Assembly: GCA_964605715.1 (NCBI GenBank)
Contig: CAZSDV010000052.1
Coordinates: forward strand, 1-15,393
DNA length: 15,393 nucleotides
Direction of reading: 5' to 3'
Source of the DNA: JAPUME01 sp964605715
Lineage (GTDB): Bacteria > Acidobacteriota > Terriglobia > UBA7540 > JAPUME01
Shown: piece by piece, positions 6,006-13,202 of the stretch
How positions within the stretch are numbered: position 1 is the stretch's first letter
How the letters are laid out: each line of letters begins with the position of its first letter
Translations under genes and position numbers: made by a program
Notes under the pieces: model-generated
Told to the model about the DNA's origin: nothing
Database searches by the model: none
Seen by the model: the letters and a program-made list of their open reading frames with translations, nothing else

Positions 6006-7073
6006 TCATCCACCGCTTCGTACGGAAGTTAACCCCGTTCCCTTAGGAGCATAATAACCTGTCCGCGCCCGCACCACCAGCCGACGTCCTTGTCTTTGTT
6101 TTTTTGCTTCTACACGAATCTGGCGAAAGGACCCATCCTTCTTCGTATTCGAAGGATAATAACCGATGGTGTACTGATTGCGAATATCCTCAGCCAGCTG
6201 GACACAGATGTTCTTGACTTCATCCAGGGATTTAGGGAAGTAAGCAGAACCACCGGTCGCCTTGGATATCTTCCGAAGAGCCTTGGCTGCCCGTCGATTA
6301 CCGCGGCCCCTCAACTTAAAAAGGCCTAAGCCTTCTTCTGCTCCCAGCAATCCAATGGTATAAATTACTGCGTCGGACTCCTGTGCGATACGAAAGAATT
6401 CGTCATAACTAATTCGACTAGCATTATCTTCGCCATCGCTGATCACGAGCAGTACCTTTTTATCGTGAATGCCAAGCTTCAAGTGGTCAAGCGATGCGCG
6501 GCCTGCGTCGTAGAGGGCTGTCCCCCCCCGAGAGTCAATCTTATCCAACGCAGCCTTAAGTTCCTCGATGTTGCTAGCAAAATCTCCAGGCGTGTCCAGG
6601 TAGTAAACATCGTTGAAGTTCACTACAAAAACCTGATCCTGAGGGTTTGAAGTCTGGACAAAGGCCAGCGCGGCAGCGGCCACTGCCGGGCGCTTGTCTC
6701 GCATGCTGCCACTGTCGTCAATAACAATTCCCAGGGTGACAGGAATATCCGAAGAACTGAACACGGCTGCCTTCTGTTCCACGTCATCTTCGTAAATCTT
6801 AAAATTCTCCTTCGACAGCTCCTTTACTCCCGTCCCCCTTCTATCGCGGACTGATGCGTAAAGCATGACAAGATTGACATCCACCGAGATGGTGTATCCA
6901 CGGGGGCCCACCTTAGGTCTCCGTTGGGTCTGAGCTAAGGACTCCAAAACTGCACTGACCGTCACAGTCAATACAGCAAGGGCCAACAGCGAAAGCAATG
7001 TTCTTGTCCGCCTCGGGGTTCGAGGGATTTTCTCCGTTTTATTGGGTGGGTGCATAGTATCCACTACGTGCAT
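6006..7073 (-). CDS. exported VWA-domain protein, acidobacterial VWFA-related type (second copy)
   Basis: The 355 residues start with a basic N-terminus and a hydrophobic segment (about 25-47) that looks like a signal peptide or anchor. An Ig-like lead-in domain follows (VDVNLVMLYASVRD), then a VWA domain from about 113. The metal-ion-dependent adhesion site is complete: D119-x-S121-x-S123, T185 in GGTALYD and D213 in SDGEDN. The end motif (RNQYTIGYYPSN to ARTGYYAP) matches the VWFA-related family common in Acidobacteriota. Family function is protein binding outside the cytoplasm; the ligand is unknown. The first ATG (7071-7073) overlaps the upstream VWA gene by 35 bases. A second ATG at 7053-7055 overlaps by 17. 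Neither has a clear ribosome site, so start by translational coupling is likely. It is a paralogue of its upstream neighbour. Confidence 0.87.
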   Translation of the reverse strand: MHVVDTMHPPNKTEKIPRTPRRTRTLLSLLALAVLTVTVSAVLESLAQTQRRPKVGPRGYTISVDVNLVMLYASVRDRRGTGVKELSKENFKIYEDDVEQKAAVFSSSDIPVTLGIVIDDSGSMRDKRPAVAAAALAFVQTSNPQDQVFVVNFNDVYYLDTPGDFASNIEELKAALDKIDSRGGTALYDAGRASLDHLKLGIHDKKVLLVISDGEDNASRISYDEFFRIAQESDAVIYTIGLLGAEEGLGLFKLRGRGNRRAAKALRKISKATGGSAYFPKSLDEVKNICVQLAEDIRNQYTIGYYPSNTKKDGSFRQIRVEAKKQRQGRRLVVRARTGYYAPKGTGLTSVRSGG

Positions 7074-8062
7074 AAACTTGAAGAAGGGGGAGTCCAGGAG
7101 GAGGGCGTAACTTTACCTTGATTCGGCGCCAGCGACCGTCTCGTATAAGGTTAGTGGGACGATATCCAATTAGATATTGATTGCGCAACTCGATAGAGAT
7201 TTTTTCGACGATATCGGGCAGCTCCAGCGTATCCTCAACAGAGAACACCCTTCCTCCTGATATATCGGAGAGATCAGACAGCAGTCCCGGACCACTAGCT
7301 TCTTCCGGTGTCCGGCCACGTGAGGCCATATCTTCAAAAATTCCCAACGCATAGATCTGCACGTCCGACTCCTTTACAGCTCGCTTGACGTCGCGCTCTG
7401 TATACCGGCTATGATTGTCCCCCCCATCAGACATGATGAGCAAAGCTTTCCGCGTCGTGCTTGCCTTCTTCATTTCATTCAATCCTAGATAGATAGCATC
7501 CAGCAGTGCTGTTCGGCCTTCTGATTTCACGAAAAGAAGTCGCTCCAGAATATCTTCGTAAGCGGAAGTGAAATGAGAAACGAAACGCGGCCGATTGGCA
7601 AAATGAATCAGGAAAAACTCATCCTGAGGATTTGAGGTTTTAAAAAACTGGAGAGAAGCTTCCTTCGATTTCTGAATTTTTCCACCCATCGACCCGCTGG
7701 AATCAAATACTAAACCCACAGAAATAGGGGTATCCTCAATAGAAAAAGTGGCGATATTCTGTGGTACCTTCTCGTCGAATATCTCGAAGTGAGCCCTTCT
7801 TAAGCCCGTCACAATGCGGTCATAGGGATCAGTCACCGTTACGGGAACTAGGACCATGCTGACGTCTATCTGGATAGGGGACGGGCGAACCTTGGGAGCT
7901 TCAATCTCCAGTCGCGCAGGGCCGACCTCTTGCGAATTTGCAGGGATCTCCTTGTTTTCCCTTGCTGCAAGNNNNNNNNNNAAGTGTAGCCGCTACTACT
8001 AGAGCAGGCAGGATACTCAAGGACAATTTCCAATTTTTAAGAAAAGGTCGGTGCTCGCTCAT
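7039..8062 (-). CDS. exported VWA-domain protein, acidobacterial VWFA-related type (first copy, interrupted by gap)
   Basis: A 10-N gap (7972-7981) breaks this gene. Downstream of the gap the frame is open from 7971 to the TAA at 7039-7041 (310 residues). Upstream, 27 codons from the ATG at 8060-8062 encode a basic start and a hydrophobic LSLSILPALVVAATL that looks like a signal peptide and ends exactly at the gap edge. The two halves join if the true gap is a multiple of three. A TTG at 8087-8089 with an AGGGAGA just upstream is an alternative start. The VWA domain has a full metal site: DSSGSM, then T in GRTALLD, then D in MSDGGDN. Family-typical IDV-VLVPVTVTD lead-in and RNQYLIGYRPTN to YARSGYYAP end are present. 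It is the first gene of a likely VWA-VWA-redoxin operon. Confidence 0.85.
7972..7981. other. assembly gap (10 N) after the VWA signal peptide
   Basis: Ten Ns occur here. The flanking codons on the minus strand end and begin exactly at the gap edges, so the real missing length must be a multiple of three for one continuous gene. The stated size of ten is therefore a placeholder. Confidence 0.99.
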
Positions 8063-8300
8063 TGTCCCGACTTTTTCCTTCACTGGCAATCTCTCCCTAT
8101 TTCAACAATACTTGCCACTCTGGTGCCCACTGAGAGAGGCTCTGGAATCCATTGCCCTGGGTTGATCGCTCCCTCCGCACCATAGATTTTACCACAAACA
8201 GAACCCCAAAATCTTAAGCCAACCCAAGAGAGCTAAAATGGGATATTCCACCCTTTTATTAGGAATTACTTGGAAAAAAATATACCTCTAAAACGGACCA

Positions 8301-8329
8301 TTGACAGGGAAGGTCTCCGGGAGGATAAT
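8301..8329 (+). promoter_or_regulatory. near-consensus sigma-70 promoter for pyrG
   Basis: A perfect TTGACA (8301-8306), exactly 17 bases, then GATAAT (8324-8329; 5 of 6 matches). Initiation is expected near 8335-8337, giving a 5' leader of about 260 bases before the pyrG ATG. It is the strongest promoter match I find in the window. Confidence 0.68.
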
Positions 8330-8333
8330 CACC

Positions 8334-8499
8334 TGTACCGAATACTTGATAGGAATCCGACCTCGGTACACGGTTACTCCCAACTAACCAAAAAATTACC
8401 CGCAGAGAGTGAAGCTTTGGGGAATTTCGGTGAAGGGCTAAGCACTAGCAAAATCCCTGGCCGAACCTCTCTCTCAATTGTTTGTACTGTGAAAACAAT
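8334..8499 (+). promoter_or_regulatory. candidate structured 5' leader of pyrG
   Basis: Four inverted repeats follow the predicted start in series. They are TGTACCGA/TCGGTACA (8334-8341 and 8363-8370, perfect 8), GGTTA/TAACC (8372-8376 and 8385-8389), GGGAATTT/AAAATCCC (8420-8427 and 8450-8457, one mismatch, enclosing GCTA/TAGC), and ATTGTTT/AAACAAT (8477-8483 and 8493-8499, perfect 7). None is followed by a T run, so I see no intrinsic terminator. It matches no riboswitch I recognise. Short stems can arise by chance. Confidence 0.4.
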
Positions 8500-8596
8500 C
8501 CCATTAAGGCATCGCAAAAGTTAACATGCTAATTCACTTCTCCTTGCCTATCAAAGCTTTTCGTAAATTCTTAAACCTCAGAAGGAACAAGAAATA

Positions 8597-10249
8597 ATGA
8601 GGGATCCCAAGTTCATATTTGTAACCGGAGGCGTGGTCAGTTCGCTAGGCAAGGGACTTGCTTCAGCGTCAATTGGCGCATTACTGGAAGCTCGAGGTCT
8701 ACGGATCAATTTTTTAAAATTTGACCCGTACCTAAACGTTGACCCGGGGACGCTAAGTCCTTTTCAGCACGGTGAGGTTTTTGTCACCGATGACGGGGCT
8801 GAAACTGACCTCGACCTAGGCCACTACGAACGCTTTACCAGTACGACGATGACTCGCGAAAATAACTGCACAGCAGGGCGAATCTATGAAACCGTCATTA
8901 CCAAAGAACGGCATGGAAGCTACTTAGGAAAAACTGTTCAGGTAATTCCCCATGTCACTAATGAAATTAAGGAGGCTGTCCACAAGGTCTCGGAAGGGAA
9001 CGAAGTAGCAATCATCGAGATCGGCGGTACGGTCGGTGACATTGAATCCCTGCCATTCCTTGAAGCCATTCGGCAGATGCGGCAAGAGCTGGGACGTGGG
9101 AACTCCGTAGTCGTGCATCTGACGCTTGTACCATTTATCGATGCTTCAGGTGAGCTCAAAACCAAACCTACCCAGCATTCTGTCAGAGCATTGCGAGAAA
9201 TTGGTATTCAACCTGACATTCTCGTCTGCCGCACAGACAGAGTTCTCCCGCCGGAGCTAAAGGAAAAAATGGCTCTTTTTTGTAGTGTTCCAGAGGAAGC
9301 TGTGGTCACTGCTCAAGACGTGGAATCCATTTATGAAGTTCCACTAGTGCTGGCCCGTGAGAATCTAGATACGCAAATCCTCCGATGCCTAGATCTTCCG
9401 GAAGATAAACCCACCTTGGAACCCTGGCAGAAATTAGCGAGCCGCCTTTCTCATCCTACCAGGGAAATTAGTGTTGGAATGGTCGGTAAGTATGTGGAAC
9501 TCACTGATTCCTATAAGAGCCTTAATGAGGCACTCATAGCCGCCGGCGCTGCAAACCACGCAAAAATTCATATTAGCTGGGTGGAAGCAGAGGACCTAGA
9601 AGGCTCTAAAGGGACAGGGCAGCTTGAAAAATTTGACGCAATTCTGGTGCCAGGTGGGTTCGGGACACGAGGGATTCCAGGAATGCTAAAAGCTGTTGAG
9701 TTTGCCCGAACCCAACAGTTTCCCTTCCTGGGTATCTGCCTGGGAATGCAGTGTGCTGTTATCGAGTTTGCCCGAAACGTCTGCGGCATTAGAAAAGCCC
9801 ATAGCTCGGAGTTTGAGCCAGATACACCGGACCGCATCATCTACAAGCTGCGTGAACTTCGTGGTGTGGACGAACTGGGAGGCACCATGCGGCTAGGCGC
9901 TTGGAATTGCAAACTAAAACCAAAATCCTTAGCTCACCGAGCTTACGATCAAGAAGAAATCTCTGAGCGCCATCGTCATCGCTATGAGTTCAACCGCGAG
10001 TACGAGCAGGTATTACGCGATCATGGTATGGAGATTTCCGGTACAACACCCGACGAAACCTATATTGAGATCGTCGAGATCCCTGGTCACCCTTGGTTTC
10101 TGGGCTGTCAATTCCACCCTGAATTCAAGTCGCGCCCCCTCACACCACATCCATTATTCCAAGCCTTCATCAAGGCAGCATTGGAACACCAACAGAAACA
10201 AATGGATACGTCAAAAACCGATACTATCCAGGCTAGCCACAAGACCTAA
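8597..10249 (+). CDS. pyrG: CTP synthase
   Basis: CTP synthase makes CTP from UTP, ATP and glutamine in the cytoplasm. The 550 residues match the usual length and two-domain layout. The N-terminal synthetase domain (1 to about 265) has GGVVSSLGKG (11-20), FDPYLNVDPGTLSPFQHGEVFVT and EIGGTVGDIES (141-151). The C-terminal class I glutamine amidotransferase domain has the oxyanion loop GGFGTRG, nucleophile C381 in GICLGMQ, and H507/E509 in QFHPEF. The ATG at 8597 has GAAGGA (8581-8586) ten bases upstream. It is the first gene of a same-strand series with kdsA, kdsD and kdsC; CTP is the co-substrate later used by KdsB to activate Kdo. The long promoter-proximal leader suggests regulation at the RNA level, but no known pyrimidine attenuator is recognisable. 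Identification is certain. Confidence 0.98.
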   Translation: MRDPKFIFVTGGVVSSLGKGLASASIGALLEARGLRINFLKFDPYLNVDPGTLSPFQHGEVFVTDDGAETDLDLGHYERFTSTTMTRENNCTAGRIYETVITKERHGSYLGKTVQVIPHVTNEIKEAVHKVSEGNEVAIIEIGGTVGDIESLPFLEAIRQMRQELGRGNSVVVHLTLVPFIDASGELKTKPTQHSVRALREIGIQPDILVCRTDRVLPPELKEKMALFCSVPEEAVVTAQDVESIYEVPLVLARENLDTQILRCLDLPEDKPTLEPWQKLASRLSHPTREISVGMVGKYVELTDSYKSLNEALIAAGAANHAKIHISWVEAEDLEGSKGTGQLEKFDAILVPGGFGTRGIPGMLKAVEFARTQQFPFLGICLGMQCAVIEFARNVCGIRKAHSSEFEPDTPDRIIYKLRELRGVDELGGTMRLGAWNCKLKPKSLAHRAYDQEEISERHRHRYEFNREYEQVLRDHGMEISGTTPDETYIEIVEIPGHPWFLGCQFHPEFKSRPLTPHPLFQAFIKAALEHQQKQMDTSKTDTIQASHKT

Positions 10250-10353
10250 TTCTGGGGGGACAAGGCACACCGATGAATCTACACTTAAGGAATTCCTGGC
10301 TGGATCCTGCAATTTCCAAATCTAAGGATCATTTATCGCGGATTTAAGGGGCT

Positions 10354-11178
10354 ATGAAAGCGAAAACGGTAAAACTTGGAACACTGAAGCTAGGCACTGG
10401 TCAGAAGCTATTCCTGATCATGGGCCCTTGTGTAATTGAAAACGAGCGACATGCCATGAAGATGGCTGGACACATTGCGCGGATCACTCAGGATCTCAAA
10501 ATCCCCACCATCTTCAAGGCATCCTATGACAAGGCCAACCGCACCTCAGTACATTCTTTCCGCGGACCGGGCCTCCACCGGGGCTTACAAATACTCGCCA
10601 AAATTAAGAGGGAGTTTCACCTTCCTATCCTGACCGACGTTCATGCGGTGGATGAGGTAATCCCAGCAGCAGAAATCTGCGACATCCTCCAGATCCCTGC
10701 CTTCCTCTGTAGACAAACTGACCTACTGGTCGCTGCTGGACAGTCAAAAGCAATCGTCAATATCAAAAAGGGGCAATTTCTTGCTCCTAAGGCCATGGAA
10801 CCAACCATCGAGAAAGTCCTCTCCACTGGCAACAGCAGAATTTTGTTGACTGAGCGCGGTTCTTGTTTCGGGTACAGTAACCTAGTGGTTGATATCCGTA
10901 GCCTAGCCATAATGAAAAAAATGGGATTTCCAGTAATTCTGGATGTTACCCATTCCCTACAACTCCCTAGTGCTGCGGGGCATGTTAGCGCCGGACAGCC
11001 CGAGTTCATCGAGCCGCTGGCCAACGCCGGCGTGGCTGCCGGTGTGGACGGTCTCTTTATGGAAATCCACGACCGCCCCGCTAAAGCCCTCTCTGATGGT
11101 TCCAGCTCGCTTCCTCTTAGGCAGCTCCGTGGATTGCTAAAACACCTCTTGAAAATTGCCCAAGTTGTCCGCCATTAG
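10354..11178 (+). CDS. kdsA: 3-deoxy-D-manno-octulosonate 8-phosphate synthase
   Basis: KdsA condenses phosphoenolpyruvate with arabinose-5-phosphate to give Kdo-8-phosphate, the first committed step of the LPS inner-core sugar. The 274-residue protein has GPCVIEN (24-30), FKASYDKANRTS (54-65), SFRGPG (68-73), LTDVH (93-97), DVTHS (197-201) and FMEIHDRP (235-242). C26 together with H200, E237 and D248 are the four metal ligands of the metal-dependent class; the metal-independent E. coli type has Asn in place of this Cys. The enzyme is therefore predicted to need a divalent metal. It lies 104 bases after pyrG. AAGGGG sits only two bases before the ATG, so the ribosome site is poorly spaced. 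A six-pair hairpin begins at its stop codon. The call is secure. Confidence 0.97.
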   Translation: MKAKTVKLGTLKLGTGQKLFLIMGPCVIENERHAMKMAGHIARITQDLKIPTIFKASYDKANRTSVHSFRGPGLHRGLQILAKIKREFHLPILTDVHAVDEVIPAAEICDILQIPAFLCRQTDLLVAAGQSKAIVNIKKGQFLAPKAMEPTIEKVLSTGNSRILLTERGSCFGYSNLVVDIRSLAIMKKMGFPVILDVTHSLQLPSAAGHVSAGQPEFIEPLANAGVAAGVDGLFMEIHDRPAKALSDGSSSLPLRQLRGLLKHLLKIAQVVRH

Positions 11179-11195
11179 TAGGATAAATTTCCTAC
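11178..11195 (+). repeat. short hairpin at the kdsA stop codon
   Basis: GTAGGA (11178-11183) and TCCTAC (11190-11195) are exact reverse complements around a six-base AT loop, beginning on the last base of the kdsA stop. No T run follows, so it is not a clear terminator; it could slow 3' decay of an upstream message. Confidence 0.3.
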
Positions 11196-11229
11196 CCAAA
11201 TCCGATCGAAGGAAGGTAATGTGGTAAAG

Positions 11230-11258
11230 TTGACAGCCTTCAAGCATTACTGTAGCGT
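11230..11258 (+). promoter_or_regulatory. possible promoter upstream of kdsD
   Basis: A perfect TTGACA (11230-11235) is followed after 17 bases by TAGCGT (11253-11258), which keeps only the TA and final T of the -10 consensus. It lies in the 165-base kdsA-kdsD gap, so kdsD may have its own weak promoter. Confidence 0.3.
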
Positions 11259-11343
11259 GCACCTTTAGAGGACATCTTGGACCGTCCCTGAGAAGGTACC
11301 TAATTTGTGTAGCTTCAATAAACCACGAGCACTCTCCTGACCC

Positions 11344-12303
11344 ATGAGCCTAGACACCGCTCGCAAGGTCCTGGAAATCGAAGCTGATGCCGTTCGCCGC
11401 ATGGCTGAACGCGTGGATGCCCAAGCTCAACAAGCCGTTGAGTACCTCTACGCCTGTCAAGGACGGGTAGTTGTCACCGGCATGGGAAAATCTGGCCTGG
11501 TGGCACAGAAGATTTCTGCGACACTCTCGAGCACAGGAACGCCCTCTTTCTTTCTCCACCCAGCTGAAGCAATGCACGGTGACCTAGGAAAGCTGACCCG
11601 AGGTGATGTCTTAATCGCGCTTTCTTATAGCGGTGAAACAGATGAGATTCTCCGGCTGCTTAATACCGTGAAGCGATTAGGAATCCCTCTAATTTCGCTA
11701 ACTGGAAATTTAGATTCAACCCTTAGTAAAGCCAGCGAGGTAATCATTGACGTGGGCATTCCGCAGGAGGCCTGCCCGTTGGGGCTAGCCCCAACGGCAT
11801 CCACCACAGCACAACTAGCCATGGGAGATGCGCTTGCCATGGAGCTACTCACTTTACGTGGATTCAAAGAGGACGACTTCGCTCAGCTCCACCCCGGGGG
11901 TAATCTCGCTGTCCAGCTGCGCCGTGTAAAACAAGTGATGGAGGCCGGAGAAAAAATTCCCTGTGTAAAGCCCACCGACATGCTTTCTGATGTGATCTAT
12001 GAAATGAGCAAAAAGGGCATGGGCGTAACCACGGTGATTGACGACGAAGGCCACCTAGTGGGAATAGTCTCAGACGGCGACGTTCGTCGCTTCCTGCAAA
12101 AAAGTGGAACTCACACGCTTGAACTCACTGCGGCTGCGATAATGTCAAAAAAACCCATTACAATTCTCGAGAAAGAGCTAGCCACTAAAGCTCTCAATCT
12201 CATGGAATCCTTTAAGATCACTTGCTTAGTCGTAACCGACGGGCAGAAACATGTGAAAGGTATTGTCCATATCCACAACCTCTGGACCACGCAGATGTTC
12301 TGA
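11344..12303 (+). CDS. kdsD: arabinose-5-phosphate isomerase (KpsF/GutQ/KdsD family)
   Basis: This enzyme interconverts ribulose-5-phosphate and arabinose-5-phosphate, supplying the substrate of KdsA. The 319 residues show the family's layout: a SIS sugar-isomerase domain (about 35-170) with VTGMGKSG (44-51), HPAEAMHGDLG (72-82), SYSGETDE (94-101) and the family-specific ACPLGLAPTASTT (143-155), then HPGG (183-186), then two CBS domains (about 205-262 and 268-319). K49, H78 and H183 correspond to conserved active-site positions. The ATG at 11344 gives the usual family start, though no good ribosome site precedes it. Its place between kdsA and kdsC makes a biosynthetic KdsD role more likely than a GutQ-like sorbitol role. 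CBS domains in this family may sense nucleotides or sugar nucleotides. Confidence is high. Confidence 0.95.
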   Translation: MSLDTARKVLEIEADAVRRMAERVDAQAQQAVEYLYACQGRVVVTGMGKSGLVAQKISATLSSTGTPSFFLHPAEAMHGDLGKLTRGDVLIALSYSGETDEILRLLNTVKRLGIPLISLTGNLDSTLSKASEVIIDVGIPQEACPLGLAPTASTTAQLAMGDALAMELLTLRGFKEDDFAQLHPGGNLAVQLRRVKQVMEAGEKIPCVKPTDMLSDVIYEMSKKGMGVTTVIDDEGHLVGIVSDGDVRRFLQKSGTHTLELTAAAIMSKKPITILEKELATKALNLMESFKITCLVVTDGQKHVKGIVHIHNLWTTQMF

Positions 12304-12365
12304 TGTGCTAACCGACAAAAATGAAAGCTCATTCTATTAGAAACTTTCGAAATCTGCATCGACTA

Positions 12366-12407
12366 CTCTTAAGGAAAGTCCCGAATTCTCCCTCTTAAGG
12401 GGAAAGT
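12366..12407 (+). repeat. short direct repeat before kdsC
   Basis: CTCTTAAGG occurs at 12366-12374 and again at 12392-12400, each followed by an AAAGT after zero or two extra bases. Both copies contain an AAGG that resembles a ribosome-binding core; only the second (7 to 15 bases from the ATG) is positioned to serve kdsC. Confidence 0.35.
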
Positions 12408-12413
12408 GAAATT

Positions 12414-12983
12414 ATGCCAAGACTACCCGCATCTCTGTTGAGGCGCGCCAAGAAAGTCAAGCTTCTTCTGATGGACGTAGACGGCGTCTTAACCGATGGA
12501 AAAATCTACTACCTGCCGGGACCAGGCGGTAAAATTTTTGAGTCGAAGACCTTCCATTCTCGTGATGGGGCAGGAATCCGACTGGCTCATTTAGGGGGAA
12601 TAGAAACCGGGATCATTACGGGCAGGAAGTCGAGGATCGTCAGTCACCGTGCCCAAGAGCTAGGAATTCGCTACCTTCACCAGGGTGCGGGGAAAAAAGG
12701 TACATCCCTTGACCAAATTCTTGAAGCTTCTCAGCTGCAGGCTGATCAGGTCTGTTTCGTAGGGGATGACGTAGTGGACCTTCCCGTGCTGCGACGGGTT
12801 GGCTTGGCCATAGCAGTGGCGAATTGTGATCAGGCCTTGCATCGACAAGTACACTATGTAACGAATGCTGCGGGAGGAGCTGGCGCAATTCGTGAAACAG
12901 TAGAATTAATCCTCCATTCGCAAGATCTTCTCAAGACGATTATTGAACGTATCGCCTCCAATAAATCTTCACTTGTTGGCTAA
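12414..12983 (+). CDS. kdsC: Kdo-8-phosphate phosphatase
   Basis: KdsC removes phosphate from Kdo-8-phosphate to give free Kdo. The 189 residues form a compact HAD-superfamily C0 phosphatase: DVDGVLTDG (21-29) with nucleophile D21 and acid/base D23, a FHSRDGAGIRL segment (48-57), ITGRKS (68-73) as motif II, a lysine pair at 94-95, and VGDDVVDLPVL (116-126) supplying the Mg2+-binding acidic residues. The length and motifs match the KdsC family. The ATG at 12414 follows TTAAGGGGAAA. It is 110 bases after kdsD. In many Gram-negative genomes lptC, lptA and lptB come next; here they do not. The call is secure. A related but different phosphatase of the same fold (for example for Kdn-9-P) is less likely given the neighbours. 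Confidence 0.95.
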   Translation: MPRLPASLLRRAKKVKLLLMDVDGVLTDGKIYYLPGPGGKIFESKTFHSRDGAGIRLAHLGGIETGIITGRKSRIVSHRAQELGIRYLHQGAGKKGTSLDQILEASQLQADQVCFVGDDVVDLPVLRRVGLAIAVANCDQALHRQVHYVTNAAGGAGAIRETVELILHSQDLLKTIIERIASNKSSLVG

Positions 12984-13010
12984 CCCTTTCTATTTTTTCT
13001 GCACCCAAGA

Positions 13011-13033
13011 GTGTTACACTGAAGCCGTAACAC
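13011..13033. repeat. perfect 7-bp inverted repeat downstream of kdsC
   Basis: GTGTTAC (13011-13017) and GTAACAC (13027-13033) are exact reverse complements around nine bases. No T run follows on the plus strand. The spacing of a 23-base palindrome fits an operator for a dimeric regulator, possibly for the AI-2E-type gene 170 bases downstream; no function is shown. Confidence 0.4.
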
Positions 13034-13058
13034 CGGAAAATAAGCTTAAAGAGCAACT

Positions 13059-13086
13059 TTGCCGAGGGCACTCGCCACGTTATATA
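13059..13086 (+). promoter_or_regulatory. possible promoter for the AI-2E-type gene
   Basis: TTGCCG (13059-13064), 16 bases, then TATATA (13081-13086). It sits between the palindrome at 13011-13033 and the start at 13203. Match is moderate in both boxes; it would also transcribe tRNA-Ser and the inositol phosphate synthase gene. Confidence 0.32.
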
Positions 13087-13202
13087 CATGCGAGATTATA
13101 GATCAGGAACGAAAATGCAAGGAGGATTAAGGAACCCACAGGCTCACCATTAGCGCTTGCCGTGGGGAATGCCGCAGGGAAAAATCGAGAAGTCAGTTCG
13201 TT

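Larger units (their letters stand above)
8063..8596. other. divergent intergenic region between the VWA operon and pyrG
   Basis: About 530 bases hold no credible protein gene. An 84-codon frame at 8270-8524 runs through the promoter and shows no domain. On the plus strand are a near-consensus promoter (8301-8329) and a hairpin-rich leader to pyrG. On the minus strand the only VWA promoter candidate I see is an extended -10, TGG-TAAAAT (rc of 8186-8194), without a good -35 box. Confidence 0.6.

Noticed and set aside
7901..8089. 62-codon cysteine-containing peptide, lipoprotein-like, before the VWA genes
   Set aside because: The part after the Ns is out of frame with the VWA protein; the hydrophobic part is the VWA signal peptide and the apparent Cys after it comes from the wrong frame.
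8334..8500. 6S RNA or SRP RNA upstream of pyrG
   Set aside because: The ends do not pair into one long rod as in 6S RNA, there is no GGAAGCAGC-type SRP loop, and no terminator closes the unit.
8270..8524. 84-codon plus-strand frame upstream of pyrG
   Set aside because: It runs through the consensus promoter and the hairpin series, has no ribosome site worth noting and no recognisable domain.
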